Assembly: GCA_002441445.1 (NCBI GenBank)
Contig: DJWC01000023.1
Coordinates: 1 to 17,168 of the forward strand
Length of the DNA: 17,168 nt
Direction of reading: 5' to 3'
Source of the DNA: Pusillimonas sp. UBA6240
GTDB taxonomy: Bacteria; Pseudomonadota; Gammaproteobacteria; Burkholderiales; Burkholderiaceae_B
Part shown: positions 7,318 to 14,286 of the stretch, piece by piece
Numbering within the stretch: the stretch's first letter is position 1
How the letters are laid out: each line of letters begins with the position of its first letter
The notes under the pieces: model-generated
What the model was told of the DNA's origin: nothing
The model's database searches: none
What the model saw: only the letters and a program-made list of their open reading frames with translations
Made by a program: the position numbers and the translations under genes

Positions 7318-7691
7318 TTCGCGGCGAATGGGAGCGCGCCGCATTTCGGCTTCCGTCCACGCCCTCATGGCCGCTCGACGGGGCGGATCGGAAATATGCC
7401 GGCCTGGCAACGGAGCGGATCGGAAGCATATCCCCTGAGGACGGGGCAACATGGGGGCTGTATAGGCTCGGCGGTTTCTGGACTTGCCGATGCGGCAAGG
7501 AGTACATGCCGATGTTTCGGCGCTCCGCAGTTTTGGTGTTTCAGCGCTCCGGCGATTTTGCGTTTTTCCTGCGATTCCGCCGTCTTTGCGGCCCCAGGGG
7601 TTTACCCTTATGTGGACGCGCTTTTCAAGGGAGCGCAAGGGCGTCCGCCTACAATGAATGAAACTTCTTGTTCCAGAAATAAGTTTTTTAG
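7318..7691. other. Spacer between the divergent tauX and xsc promoters
   Basis: I see no gene supported by a ribosome binding site or a family match. The stretch contains a direct repeat of GCGGATCGGAA (7383-7393 and 7415-7425) and a diverged 24-bp tandem duplication (7515-7538 and 7539-7562, about 18 of 24 bases equal). It also holds a TTTACCCTTA motif (7601-7610) that recurs upstream of tauA (321-330). The composition changes sharply from GC-rich to AT-rich near 7650, where the xsc promoter begins. Confidence 0.55.
7515..7562. repeat. Diverged 24-bp tandem duplication
   Basis: Two adjacent 24-bp units both begin TTTC, then G or A, then GCGCTCCG, and they agree at about 18 positions. They lie in non-coding DNA between tauX and xsc. 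No function is evident. Confidence 0.5.
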
Positions 7692-7719
7692 TTGACTTTT
7701 TATTTATCGCAGATAGAAT
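7692..7719 (+). promoter_or_regulatory. Strong sigma70-like promoter of xsc-pta
   Basis: TTGACT (7692-7697) and TAGAAT (7714-7719) each match the consensus at five of six positions, with a 16-bp spacer in AT-rich DNA. The start would be near 7726, giving a leader of about 90 nt. A 6-bp inverted repeat (AAACTT 7661-7666, AAGTTT 7681-7686) sits just upstream. An AATGAA-N4-TTCATT palindrome (7742-7757) lies in the leader, and either could be an operator. The CTGGCYC direct repeat is absent. Confidence 0.68.
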
Positions 7720-7816
7720 TCCAACAAATAACAAAATCCGGAATGAATCATTTCATTATTTAGGGTTAATTTCTACCCACTACTCTCAGCGCAGTTTTCA
7801 ACACAGGACTACCGCA

Positions 7817-9610
7817 ATGACTACCAATCCTCGTACACCGGTCACCGGCGTGCAAAAAATGACGCCCTCGGAAGCGTTCGTCGAAACGCTGGTCGCCAAT
7901 GGCGTGACCGAAATGTTCGGCATCATGGGTTCGGCCTTCATGGATGCCATGGACATCTTCGCGCCCGCCGGCATCCGCCTCATCCCCGTCGTCCATGAAC
8001 AGGGCGCCGCCCACATGGCCGACGGCTACGCCCGCGTCAGCGGCCGCCATGGCGTGGTGATCGGCCAGAACGGCCCCGGCATCAGCAATTGCGTAACGGC
8101 CATCGCCGCAGCCTATTGGGCGCACTCGCCGGTCGTCATCGTTACGCCCGAAGCGGGCACCATGGGCATCGGCCTGGGCGGCTTCCAGGAAGGCAACCAA
8201 TTGCCCATGTTCCAGGAATTCACCAAGTACCAGGGCCATGTCACCCACCCCGCCCGCATGGCCGAATACACGGCGCGCTGCTTCGACCGCGCCCTGTCGG
8301 AAATGGGCCCCACCCAGCTCAACATCCCGCGCGATTATTTCTACGGCGAAATCAAGGCTGAAATTCCCAAGCCCCAGCGCCTGGACCGCGGCGCCGGCGG
8401 CGAGCGCACCCTGAACGAAGCGGCGGAACTTTTGGCCACCGCCAAGTTCCCCGTCATCATTTCGGGCGGCGGCGTCGTCATGGGCGACGCGGTTGAAGAA
8501 TGCAAGGCGCTGGCGGAACGCCTGGGCGCGCCCGTGGTCAACAGCTATCTGCACAACGACTCCTTCCCCGCCAGCCATCCGCTGTGGTGCGGCCCCCTGG
8601 GCTACCAGGGCTCCAAGGCGGCAATGAAGCTGATCTCCAAGGCCGACGTGGTCGTCGCCCTGGGCACCCGCCTCGGCCCCTTCGGCACCCTGCCCCAGCA
8701 CGGCATGGACTACTGGCCCAAGGATGCCAAGATCATCCAGATCGACGCCGACAACAAGATGCTGGGCCTGGTCAAGAAGATCACCGTGGGCATCTGCGGC
8801 GACGCCAAAGCCGCCGCCATCGCCCTGTCCAAGCGCCTGGAAGGCAAGACGCTGGCTTGCGACGCCACCAAGGCCGAACGCGCCACGCAGATTCAGGCTG
8901 AAAAAGCGGCCTGGGAAAAGGAATTGGACGAGTGGACGCATGAGCGCGACCCGTTCAGCCTGGACATGATCGAAGAGCAGAAAAAAGAAGGCAACTATCT
9001 GCATCCCCGCCAGGTCCTGCGCGAGCTGGAAAAAGCCATGCCCGAAGACGTCATGGTGTCGACCGACATCGGCAACATCAACTCGGTGGCGAACAGCTAT
9101 CTGCGCTTCGAGAAGCCGCGCAGCTTCTTCGCTCCGATGAGCTGGGGCAACTGCGGCTACGCGCTGCCCACCATCATCGGCGCCAAGGTGGCGGCTCCGC
9201 ACCGTCCCGCCATCGCCTACGCCGGCGACGGCGCCTGGGGCATGAGCATGTCGGAAATCATGACCTGCGTGCGCCATGACATTCCCGTCACGGCCGTGGT
9301 GTTCCACAACCGCCAATGGGGCGCGGAAAAGAAGAATCAGGTGGACTTCTACAACCGCCGCTTCGTGGCCGGCGAACTGGAAAACCAGAGCTTTGCCGGT
9401 ATCGCCAAGGCCATGGGCGCGGAAGGCATCGTCGTCGACAAGCTGGAAGATGTCGGCCCGGCGCTGAAGAAGGCCGTGGACATGCAAATGAACGAAGGCA
9501 AAACCACTGTCGTCGAGATCATGTGCACCCGCGAACTGGGCGACCCGTTCCGCCGCGACGCTTTGTCCAAGCCCGTACGCTTCCTGGACAAGTACAAGGA
9601 CTACGTCTAA
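7817..9610 (+). CDS. xsc: Sulfoacetaldehyde acetyltransferase Xsc
   Basis: This 597-residue ThDP-dependent enzyme converts sulfoacetaldehyde and phosphate to acetyl phosphate and sulfite in the cytoplasm. The ThDP-activating glutamate is E61 in VVHEQGAAHMADGYARVSG. The Mg-ThDP motif begins at GDG (470-472) and ends at N498 in VVFHNRQWGAEKKNQ, the spacing usual for the family. The length matches Xsc (about 590-600), and the GIMGSAFMDAMD N-terminus is typical. The ATG at 7817 has AGGA about eight bases upstream. The frame is open back to 7658, but that part contains the -35/-10 promoter. The enzyme commits taurine carbon to central metabolism and releases toxic sulfite. It is followed 20 bases later by pta. 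Confidence 0.96.
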   Translation: MTTNPRTPVTGVQKMTPSEAFVETLVANGVTEMFGIMGSAFMDAMDIFAPAGIRLIPVVHEQGAAHMADGYARVSGRHGVVIGQNGPGISNCVTAIAAAYWAHSPVVIVTPEAGTMGIGLGGFQEGNQLPMFQEFTKYQGHVTHPARMAEYTARCFDRALSEMGPTQLNIPRDYFYGEIKAEIPKPQRLDRGAGGERTLNEAAELLATAKFPVIISGGGVVMGDAVEECKALAERLGAPVVNSYLHNDSFPASHPLWCGPLGYQGSKAAMKLISKADVVVALGTRLGPFGTLPQHGMDYWPKDAKIIQIDADNKMLGLVKKITVGICGDAKAAAIALSKRLEGKTLACDATKAERATQIQAEKAAWEKELDEWTHERDPFSLDMIEEQKKEGNYLHPRQVLRELEKAMPEDVMVSTDIGNINSVANSYLRFEKPRSFFAPMSWGNCGYALPTIIGAKVAAPHRPAIAYAGDGAWGMSMSEIMTCVRHDIPVTAVVFHNRQWGAEKKNQVDFYNRRFVAGELENQSFAGIAKAMGAEGIVVDKLEDVGPALKKAVDMQMNEGKTTVVEIMCTRELGDPFRRDALSKPVRFLDKYKDYV

Positions 9611-9630
9611 CCCGGTGGCCGGAGCCGACC

Positions 9631-10641
9631 ATGAACCTGCTGGACCGCATCCTGGCAAGGGCACGCAGCACGCCCAAGCGCATAGTGTTGTGCGAGGGCG
9701 ATGACCCTCGTGTGCTGGAAGCGGCCCGGCGGGCCGTGGATGATGGCGTCGCGCACATCATCCTCGTCGGCGAGCAAGAGAAAATCACCGCTGCCGCCCA
9801 GGCGCATGGTTGCGGCCTGGGCGGAATCGACGTGGTCGATCCGCGCCGTTCGGCGCTGTGCGGCGAATTCCAGGCGGTTCTGCTGGAATTGCGCAAGAAG
9901 CGCGGCATGACGCCCGAGGAAGCCGCGGCGGCGGTGCTGCAGCCCCTGACCTTCGCCACGCTCATGCTTCGGCAAGGCATGGCGGATGGCTCGGTGGCGG
10001 GCGCCGTGCACACCACGGCGGACGTGGTGCGCAGCGCCATTCAAATCGTCGGCACTCAGCCGCACACCCGGCTCGTCTCCAGCTTTTTCATCATGCTGCG
10101 CGACGCGCCTTTCCATACATCCACCCAGGCCATGATTTTTTCCGATTGCGGCCTGGTGATCGATCCCAACGAAGAAGAACTGGCCGACATCGCGCTGGCT
10201 GCGGCGGACACGGCCCAGGCTTTGTTGGGCGCTGAACCCAAGATCGCCATGCTGTCTTTTTCCACGCATGGCAGCGCGAAGCATCCGCGCGTCGAAAAGG
10301 TGCGCCACGCGACGGAACTGGCGCGCAGCCGCCGGCCGGACCTCGCCATAGAAGGCGAAGTGCAGTTGGACGCCGCCATCGTCCCCGCTGTCGCGCAGCG
10401 CAAGACGCCCGGCTCGCGTGTGGCGGGGCGGGCGAACGTGTTGATATTCCCCAATCTGGATGCCGCCAACATCGGCTACAAGCTGACGGAACGGCTGGGC
10501 GGCGCGACCGCCATCGGGCCGTTGCTGCAAGGCCTGAACAAGCCCGCCAATGACCTGTCCCGCGGCTGCAGCGCCAACGACGTGTACAACGTCATCGCCG
10601 TCACCGCCGTGCAGGCCCAGGCGCTGGATGCGATAGCCTGA
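9631..10641 (+). CDS. pta: Phosphate acetyltransferase Pta (short form)
   Basis: This 336-residue protein consists only of the phosphate acetyl/butyryl transferase domain, without the N-terminal regulatory regions of the long E. coli Pta. Such short forms commonly accompany xsc. Typical segments are GMADGSVAGAVHTTADVVRS, MLSFSTHGSA (near residues 207-216), EGEVQLDAAI and the C-terminal FPNLDAANIGYKL then GPLLQGLNKPANDLSRG. It transfers the acetyl group from Xsc's acetyl phosphate to CoA. The ATG at 9631 has GGAG six bases upstream, 20 bases after the xsc stop, so the two are co-transcribed. No clear terminator follows. Confidence 0.93.
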   Translation: MNLLDRILARARSTPKRIVLCEGDDPRVLEAARRAVDDGVAHIILVGEQEKITAAAQAHGCGLGGIDVVDPRRSALCGEFQAVLLELRKKRGMTPEEAAAAVLQPLTFATLMLRQGMADGSVAGAVHTTADVVRSAIQIVGTQPHTRLVSSFFIMLRDAPFHTSTQAMIFSDCGLVIDPNEEELADIALAAADTAQALLGAEPKIAMLSFSTHGSAKHPRVEKVRHATELARSRRPDLAIEGEVQLDAAIVPAVAQRKTPGSRVAGRANVLIFPNLDAANIGYKLTERLGGATAIGPLLQGLNKPANDLSRGCSANDVYNVIAVTAVQAQALDAIA

Positions 10642-10723
10642 ATGCCGTAAGGATGGGGGCATACCCGCCGCAAGAACCGGGCCGCTCTATGGCTCGGCAA
10701 GCCGATGGCGGGGCGTTGCTTTG

Positions 10724-10820
10724 TTCTTCCGACGCGTGCTGGTGTTCGTAGCATTGGCTTATTTCTTCCGACGCGTGCTGGTATTTGTAGCATTGGCTTG
10801 TTTCTTCTGACGCGTGCCGG
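10724..10820. repeat. 39-bp tandem repeat, about 2.5 copies
   Basis: Units start at 10724, 10763 and 10802 (the last partial), exactly 39 bp apart. Each opens with TTCTTCYGACGCGTGCYGG, and the full ones end with GTAGCATTGGCTT. The two full units differ at only a few bases. As 39 is 13 codons, each frame gives a 13-residue protein repeat, for example QHASEEISQCYEH on the minus strand. No start site or family match supports translation. Confidence 0.85.
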
Positions 10821-10851
10821 GTGGCGGGGGCCGGACTTGCTCCTCGGGCCT

Positions 10852-10876
10852 GGTTCGGCGCCCTGCGCGCCGAACC
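10852..10876. other. Perfect 10-bp GC hairpin downstream of pta
   Basis: GGTTCGGCGC (10852-10861) pairs with GCGCCGAACC (10867-10876) around the loop CCTGC. There is no T tract on either side. It might assist Rho-dependent termination of xsc-pta or be a recurring extragenic element. Confidence 0.55.
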
Positions 10877-11131
10877 CGCATCGCCTTGCTCGTTCGCCCC
10901 TTCGGGCTGCCTTCGCCTACGGCTCGCTGCGCCCCGCACGTCGCCGCGTCCGGCCCCCGCCCCCCATCCCGCTGCGTTGATTCGTGTTTGTTGCGTCGCT
11001 GGGACAGGGGTGTTTGCTTGGCCTTTTTCTGTTGCGTTCGCTGCTGCTGAAATATGTGTTGCGCCGTCCCTGCCTCGCGCGCCTGCCGCGCGGGCCGGGA
11101 CATTCGGGACGGTTATAGTGTCAGGGTGTTG
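10877..11131. other. GC-rich non-coding spacer between repeat families
   Basis: I see no gene. Its composition is low-complexity, with runs of CGCC/GCTGCG and CCCCCGCCCCCC. A second hairpin (CGCGCG 11076-11081 with 11087-11092) again has the loop CCTGC, and it is nested within CCGTCCC (11064-11070) and GGGACGG (11106-11112). Open frames here have skewed composition, no ribosome binding site and no recognisable domain. Confidence 0.5.
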
Positions 11132-11248
11132 GTTGCGATGCTATGTTGCGGTGCTATGTTGCGGTGCTATGTTGCGGTGCTATGTTGCGATGCTATGTTG
11201 CGATGCTATGTTGCGATGCTGTATTGCGGTGCCGTGTCGCGGTGCCGC
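11132..11248. repeat. Nine tandem copies of a 13-bp unit
   Basis: The unit GTTGCGRTGCTAT repeats without interruption from 11132 to 11248 (9 x 13 = 117 bp). The first six copies vary only at one A/G position. The last three decay progressively (GTTGCGATGCTGT, ATTGCGGTGCCGT, GTCGCGGTGCCGC). Because 13 is not a multiple of three, copy-number changes would shift any reading frame. It looks like a minisatellite/VNTR in non-coding DNA. Confidence 0.92.
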
Positions 11249-11268
11249 GTATCCACAGCCAGAAGAAA

Positions 11269-11450
11269 GGCTCGGCAATTTCGGCCCAAAGTAAAGAAGA
11301 CCCGGCAACTTCAGCCCAAAGCAAGAAGGCTTATGAAGTTCAGCCTAAAACGAGCATGCTTGGGGAGCAAACAAGGAATGAAGCTGGAGTCTTGTGTAGC
11401 CAGAAAGCAAGACCCGGAATCTTGCGAAGCTAAAAAAACAAGACGCGGAT
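11269..11450. repeat. Degenerate 30-bp repeats downstream of cobT
   Basis: Similar blocks recur at intervals of about 30 bp: GGCAAYTTCRGCCCAAAG near 11274 and 11304, with a weaker copy ending TTCAGCCTAAAA near 11339. TCTTGYGWAGCYARAAA occurs near 11390 and 11420, each followed by CAAGACSCGG. The period equals ten codons, so plus-strand frames show ten-residue repeats, but no start or domain supports a gene. A short T run on the minus strand (TTTTTTT near 11431-11437) could help terminate cobT transcription. Confidence 0.6.
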
Positions 11451-11470
11451 AAGCAGCGAAGGTCTGGCGG

Positions 11471-13204
11471 CTATGTCCGCCGGCGGCCGGCGAGGAGCAT
11501 GAGGAATTCGTCGAATACCGAATTATCCAGGCCCTGCGTCAAGTCGACCGGCAGCGAGCGGGGATAGTAGGGGCTTAGATCCAAGCCCACGCCCAGGCCC
11601 AGGATTTCCACTGAACGGTTCTGCGTAAACTGCCGGACCACCGACTTCAAATGATTGTCCAGATAGAAAGCATCGTTGGCCAGATTGGTGGCGCTGTCCA
11701 TGGGGCAGCCGTCCGACACCACCACCAGTATCCGCCGCTCCCTGGATTGCGCCAATAGCCGGCCGCAGGCCCACTGCACGGCTTCCCCATCCACGCCTTC
11801 TTTGTATAAGTCCGGCTTCATCAGCGCCACGATCCGCGCGCGGGCGCGGCGCCAGGTGGTGTCGGCGTCCTTGAACACCAGATGGCACACCTCGTTCAAG
11901 CGCCCTGGCGCCGCGGGCCGGCCGCGTGCGAACCAGTCGCGGCGCGCGCGGCCGCCATTCCAGGCCATGGTCGTGAAGCCCAGTACCTCGGTGGCCACCC
12001 CCGCCTGTCCCAGCGCCCGCATGAGGATATCCACCATCAAGGCCAGCGTGGTGTTGTACTGCCGCATGGAGCCCGAACAGTCGATCAGGAAGCTGACCGC
12101 GCAATCCGCCACCGGCAAATATTGATCGCGGCGGAAGAGGCGCCGTTCCGCCGGCGAACTGATCAACTGGGCCAGGCGCCGGCCGTCTATCACCCCTTCC
12201 TCTTCGCCGAAACGCCAGCCATCGCGCTGCGGCCGCGCCAGTATGGCCCGCAGCGCGCGGGTCAGACGCGCCACATTGACGCCCTGCTCCGCCACGCGCC
12301 GATCCAGCGCCCGCCGGTATTCGCGCAGCAATGCGCCGCGCACCAGGCTCGCCGCGTCCAGCTCGCGATCGTAGCGGCGCGTGAAGATGCGGTAGCGGCC
12401 CTGCGCCCCTTCGAATACCGCGCTCTCGCCGCTCTGCGCCGAGGCAAAGGCGTCGCCATCGTCCTGCTCGAAATCCAGCGACAAGGTAAAGCCGCCGCGC
12501 TTGACCTCGACGGTCTCCGGCGTGTCCTCGTACTCGCTCTGCACACGCTGCGCGATATCGCGGGCGATCTGCAGCGCATAGTCCGCATAGCGGCGCTGGT
12601 CGTTCCGATGGCGCCGTATGCCGGCCAGCGCCGAGCCTATGGCCGGAGCCAGGCCCGCGCGCGTGGGCTCCATCAGATCCTGGATATGCTCGGGCAGCTC
12701 GACAGCCATGAGGCGGCTCCAGGTGACCTGCGAAAGCGTAAACAGCAATATGCCCAGGCTGGTCTCGGTCGCCCCCGAATCCAGGAATGCGTCCGACCAG
12801 TCCCGGTAGCGCTTGATCAGGTTTCGACGCACGCCGGGCAGGGATGCCGGCGCTAGCGATTCGACGCGCAATTGCTCCAGCCATTCGAACACCAGGCGTT
12901 CGACGGGTTCCTCGGGCAGCAATTCCGCATGCAATGCGGCGTCGGAAAACCGCAGACGCAAGGCCACCGCATCGGCCACGCCGCGATAAGACTGCAGCGT
13001 GTCTATGCCGGGCTGCAACTGCAAATGCGGCGCATGGACGGGAATGCGTTTTTGTCCATCGTATAGGCGACCGCCTTCGAAATGCAGCTGTGCGCGCCCG
13101 GTCAGCGCGCGCAGCGCGACCGCCGACAGAGCTTCCGCCTTCTGCTGGTTGCGCACGCGCCGCTGTATGCTTTCCGCGGAATCTGTTGCAGCATGGTTGG
13201 TCAT
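11471..13204 (-). CDS. cobT: CobT-like protein with C-terminal von Willebrand A domain
   Basis: This 577-residue protein resembles the CobT subunit of aerobic cobaltochelatase. The N-terminal and middle parts are helical, with an acidic segment (SEYEDTPE, FEQDDGDAF). A VWA domain follows, with the MIDAS motif DCSGS at residues 375-379 and further metal-site positions around FTTMAW and VVSDGCPMDS. The C-terminal signature LDLSPYYPRSLPVDL is characteristic of CobT. It should form an AAA+/VWA complex with the CobS-like ATPase encoded just upstream. No cobN or corrin genes are nearby, so cobalt insertion is not assured. The ATG at 13204 has GGGAAGA upstream. A TTG at 13243, closer to the cobS stop, would add 13 residues and cannot be excluded. 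The stop codon lies in a small GGCGG/CCGCC hairpin (11466-11481). Confidence 0.82.
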   Translation of the reverse strand: MTNHAATDSAESIQRRVRNQQKAEALSAVALRALTGRAQLHFEGGRLYDGQKRIPVHAPHLQLQPGIDTLQSYRGVADAVALRLRFSDAALHAELLPEEPVERLVFEWLEQLRVESLAPASLPGVRRNLIKRYRDWSDAFLDSGATETSLGILLFTLSQVTWSRLMAVELPEHIQDLMEPTRAGLAPAIGSALAGIRRHRNDQRRYADYALQIARDIAQRVQSEYEDTPETVEVKRGGFTLSLDFEQDDGDAFASAQSGESAVFEGAQGRYRIFTRRYDRELDAASLVRGALLREYRRALDRRVAEQGVNVARLTRALRAILARPQRDGWRFGEEEGVIDGRRLAQLISSPAERRLFRRDQYLPVADCAVSFLIDCSGSMRQYNTTLALMVDILMRALGQAGVATEVLGFTTMAWNGGRARRDWFARGRPAAPGRLNEVCHLVFKDADTTWRRARARIVALMKPDLYKEGVDGEAVQWACGRLLAQSRERRILVVVSDGCPMDSATNLANDAFYLDNHLKSVVRQFTQNRSVEILGLGVGLDLSPYYPRSLPVDLTQGLDNSVFDEFLMLLAGRRRT

Positions 13205-13256
13205 CGCGAAGTCTTCCCGTTTGCGCGGGCGGAGCCCATCCAATAGGCCTCGCCCG

Positions 13257-14234
13257 TCAAGACGCAGCTTGCAGCCCGGATTCGGCCATGTCCTGGCCGA
13301 AACAACGCTGGTAGTATTCAGCGACGGTGGCGCGCTCCGTCTCTTCGCACTTGTTCAGAAAGGATAGCCGGAAAGCCAGTTGGCTGTCGCCGAAAATCTG
13401 GATGTTTTCCGCCCAGGTGATGACTGTGCGCGGCGACATCAGCGTAGAAATATCGCCGGCTTCGAAACCCTTGCGCGTCAGGTTGGCGACGCAGACCATG
13501 GCCGTCAGCAGGCGCCGGCCGCGCTCGTCGTCGAGCTCGGGCACGCGCGCGAGCACGATCCCGGCCTCGTCTTCCGGCTTCAGGTAATTCAGGGTAGCCA
13601 CGATATTCCAGCGATCCAACTGGGCGTGGTTGAGCATTTGCGTGCCATGGTACAACCCGCTCAGGTTGCCCAGCCCTATGGTGTTGGATGTCGCGAACAA
13701 TCGAAAACCCGGGTGCGGACGAATGACGCGGTTCTGGTCCAGCAGGGTGAAACCGCCCTCCCTTTCCAGTATGCGCTGGATCACGAACATGACATCGGGC
13801 CTGCCCGCATCGTACTCGTCGAATATCAGCGCGACGGGCCGCTGCAGCGCCCAGGGCACGATTCCTTCCTGGAATTCGGTGACCTGCAGGCCGTCGCGCA
13901 CCACTATGGCGTCCTTGCCGACCAGATCCAGCCGGCTGATATGCCCGTCCAGGTTGACACGCACGCAGGGCCAGTTCAGCCTGGCGGCGATCTGCTCGAT
14001 ATGGGTGGACTTGCCCGTCCCGTGCAGGCCCTGCACCATGACGCGCCGGTTGCGCGCAAAACCCGCCAATATCGCCAGGGTGACATCGTGATTGAAGCGA
14101 TAGACTTCATCGACCTCGGGAACATGTTCGTCGCGGTCGATGAAGGCGGGAACCATCAAATCGGAATCCAGGCCGAACAAGGCCCTGACCGATACGTTAT
14201 GCATGGGCGGCATGGCCGCCGAAGCCTGAGACAT
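13257..14234 (-). CDS. cobS: CobS-like AAA+ ATPase
   Basis: This 325-residue MoxR/CobS-type AAA+ ATPase shows Walker A GLHGTGKST (residues 69-77), Walker B VALIFDE (134-140), sensor-1 ATSN (181-184) and the RW of LDRWNIV as a likely arginine-finger region. The N-terminal FIDRDEHVPEVDEVYRF is typical of CobS. In cobaltochelatase, CobS hexamers with CobT drive metal insertion by CobN. Here only cobS and cobT are present. The ATG at 14234 has AAGGA about seven bases upstream. It lies 52 bases after iclR and up to 52 bases before cobT on the same strand, so the three probably form one transcript. Confidence 0.86.
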   Translation of the reverse strand: MSQASAAMPPMHNVSVRALFGLDSDLMVPAFIDRDEHVPEVDEVYRFNHDVTLAILAGFARNRRVMVQGLHGTGKSTHIEQIAARLNWPCVRVNLDGHISRLDLVGKDAIVVRDGLQVTEFQEGIVPWALQRPVALIFDEYDAGRPDVMFVIQRILEREGGFTLLDQNRVIRPHPGFRLFATSNTIGLGNLSGLYHGTQMLNHAQLDRWNIVATLNYLKPEDEAGIVLARVPELDDERGRRLLTAMVCVANLTRKGFEAGDISTLMSPRTVITWAENIQIFGDSQLAFRLSFLNKCEETERATVAEYYQRCFGQDMAESGLQAAS

Positions 14235-14286
14235 GAGAAATCCTTTTGATCTGGGGAGAATGCGCCGGGCCCGCCGCCGGCCGGCC

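Noticed and set aside
7478..7486. CTGGACTTG as a TauR half-site for xsc
   Set aside because: It resembles the Rhodobacter half-site but has no partner 23 bp away on either side and lies more than 200 bp from the xsc promoter.
7205..7507. N-terminal extension of TauX
   Set aside because: It spans the putative TauR operator, is low-complexity, and the ATG at 7204 has an excellent AGGAG site.
7658..7816. N-terminal extension of Xsc to an upstream ATG
   Set aside because: The extension covers a near-consensus promoter and AT-rich leader and has no ribosome binding site; the ATG at 7817 gives the family length.
7766..9664. Long minus-strand open frame opposite xsc
   Set aside because: It is a shadow of xsc codon bias in GC-rich DNA; its translation has no domain, no ribosome binding site and a skewed Gly/Ala/His composition, while the plus strand gives a complete Xsc.
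11132..11248. CRISPR-like array
   Set aside because: Units are 13 bp and directly adjacent with no spacers, and no cas genes are in the window.
10821..11452. Cysteine-rich or basic small proteins in the repeat region
   Set aside because: The open frames simply follow the 13-bp and 30-bp repeats; starts lack ribosome binding sites and frames are broken by changes in repeat number.
11882..12856. Plus-strand open frame opposite cobT
   Set aside because: It is antisense to a well-supported CobT-like gene, with no start signal and no recognisable domain.
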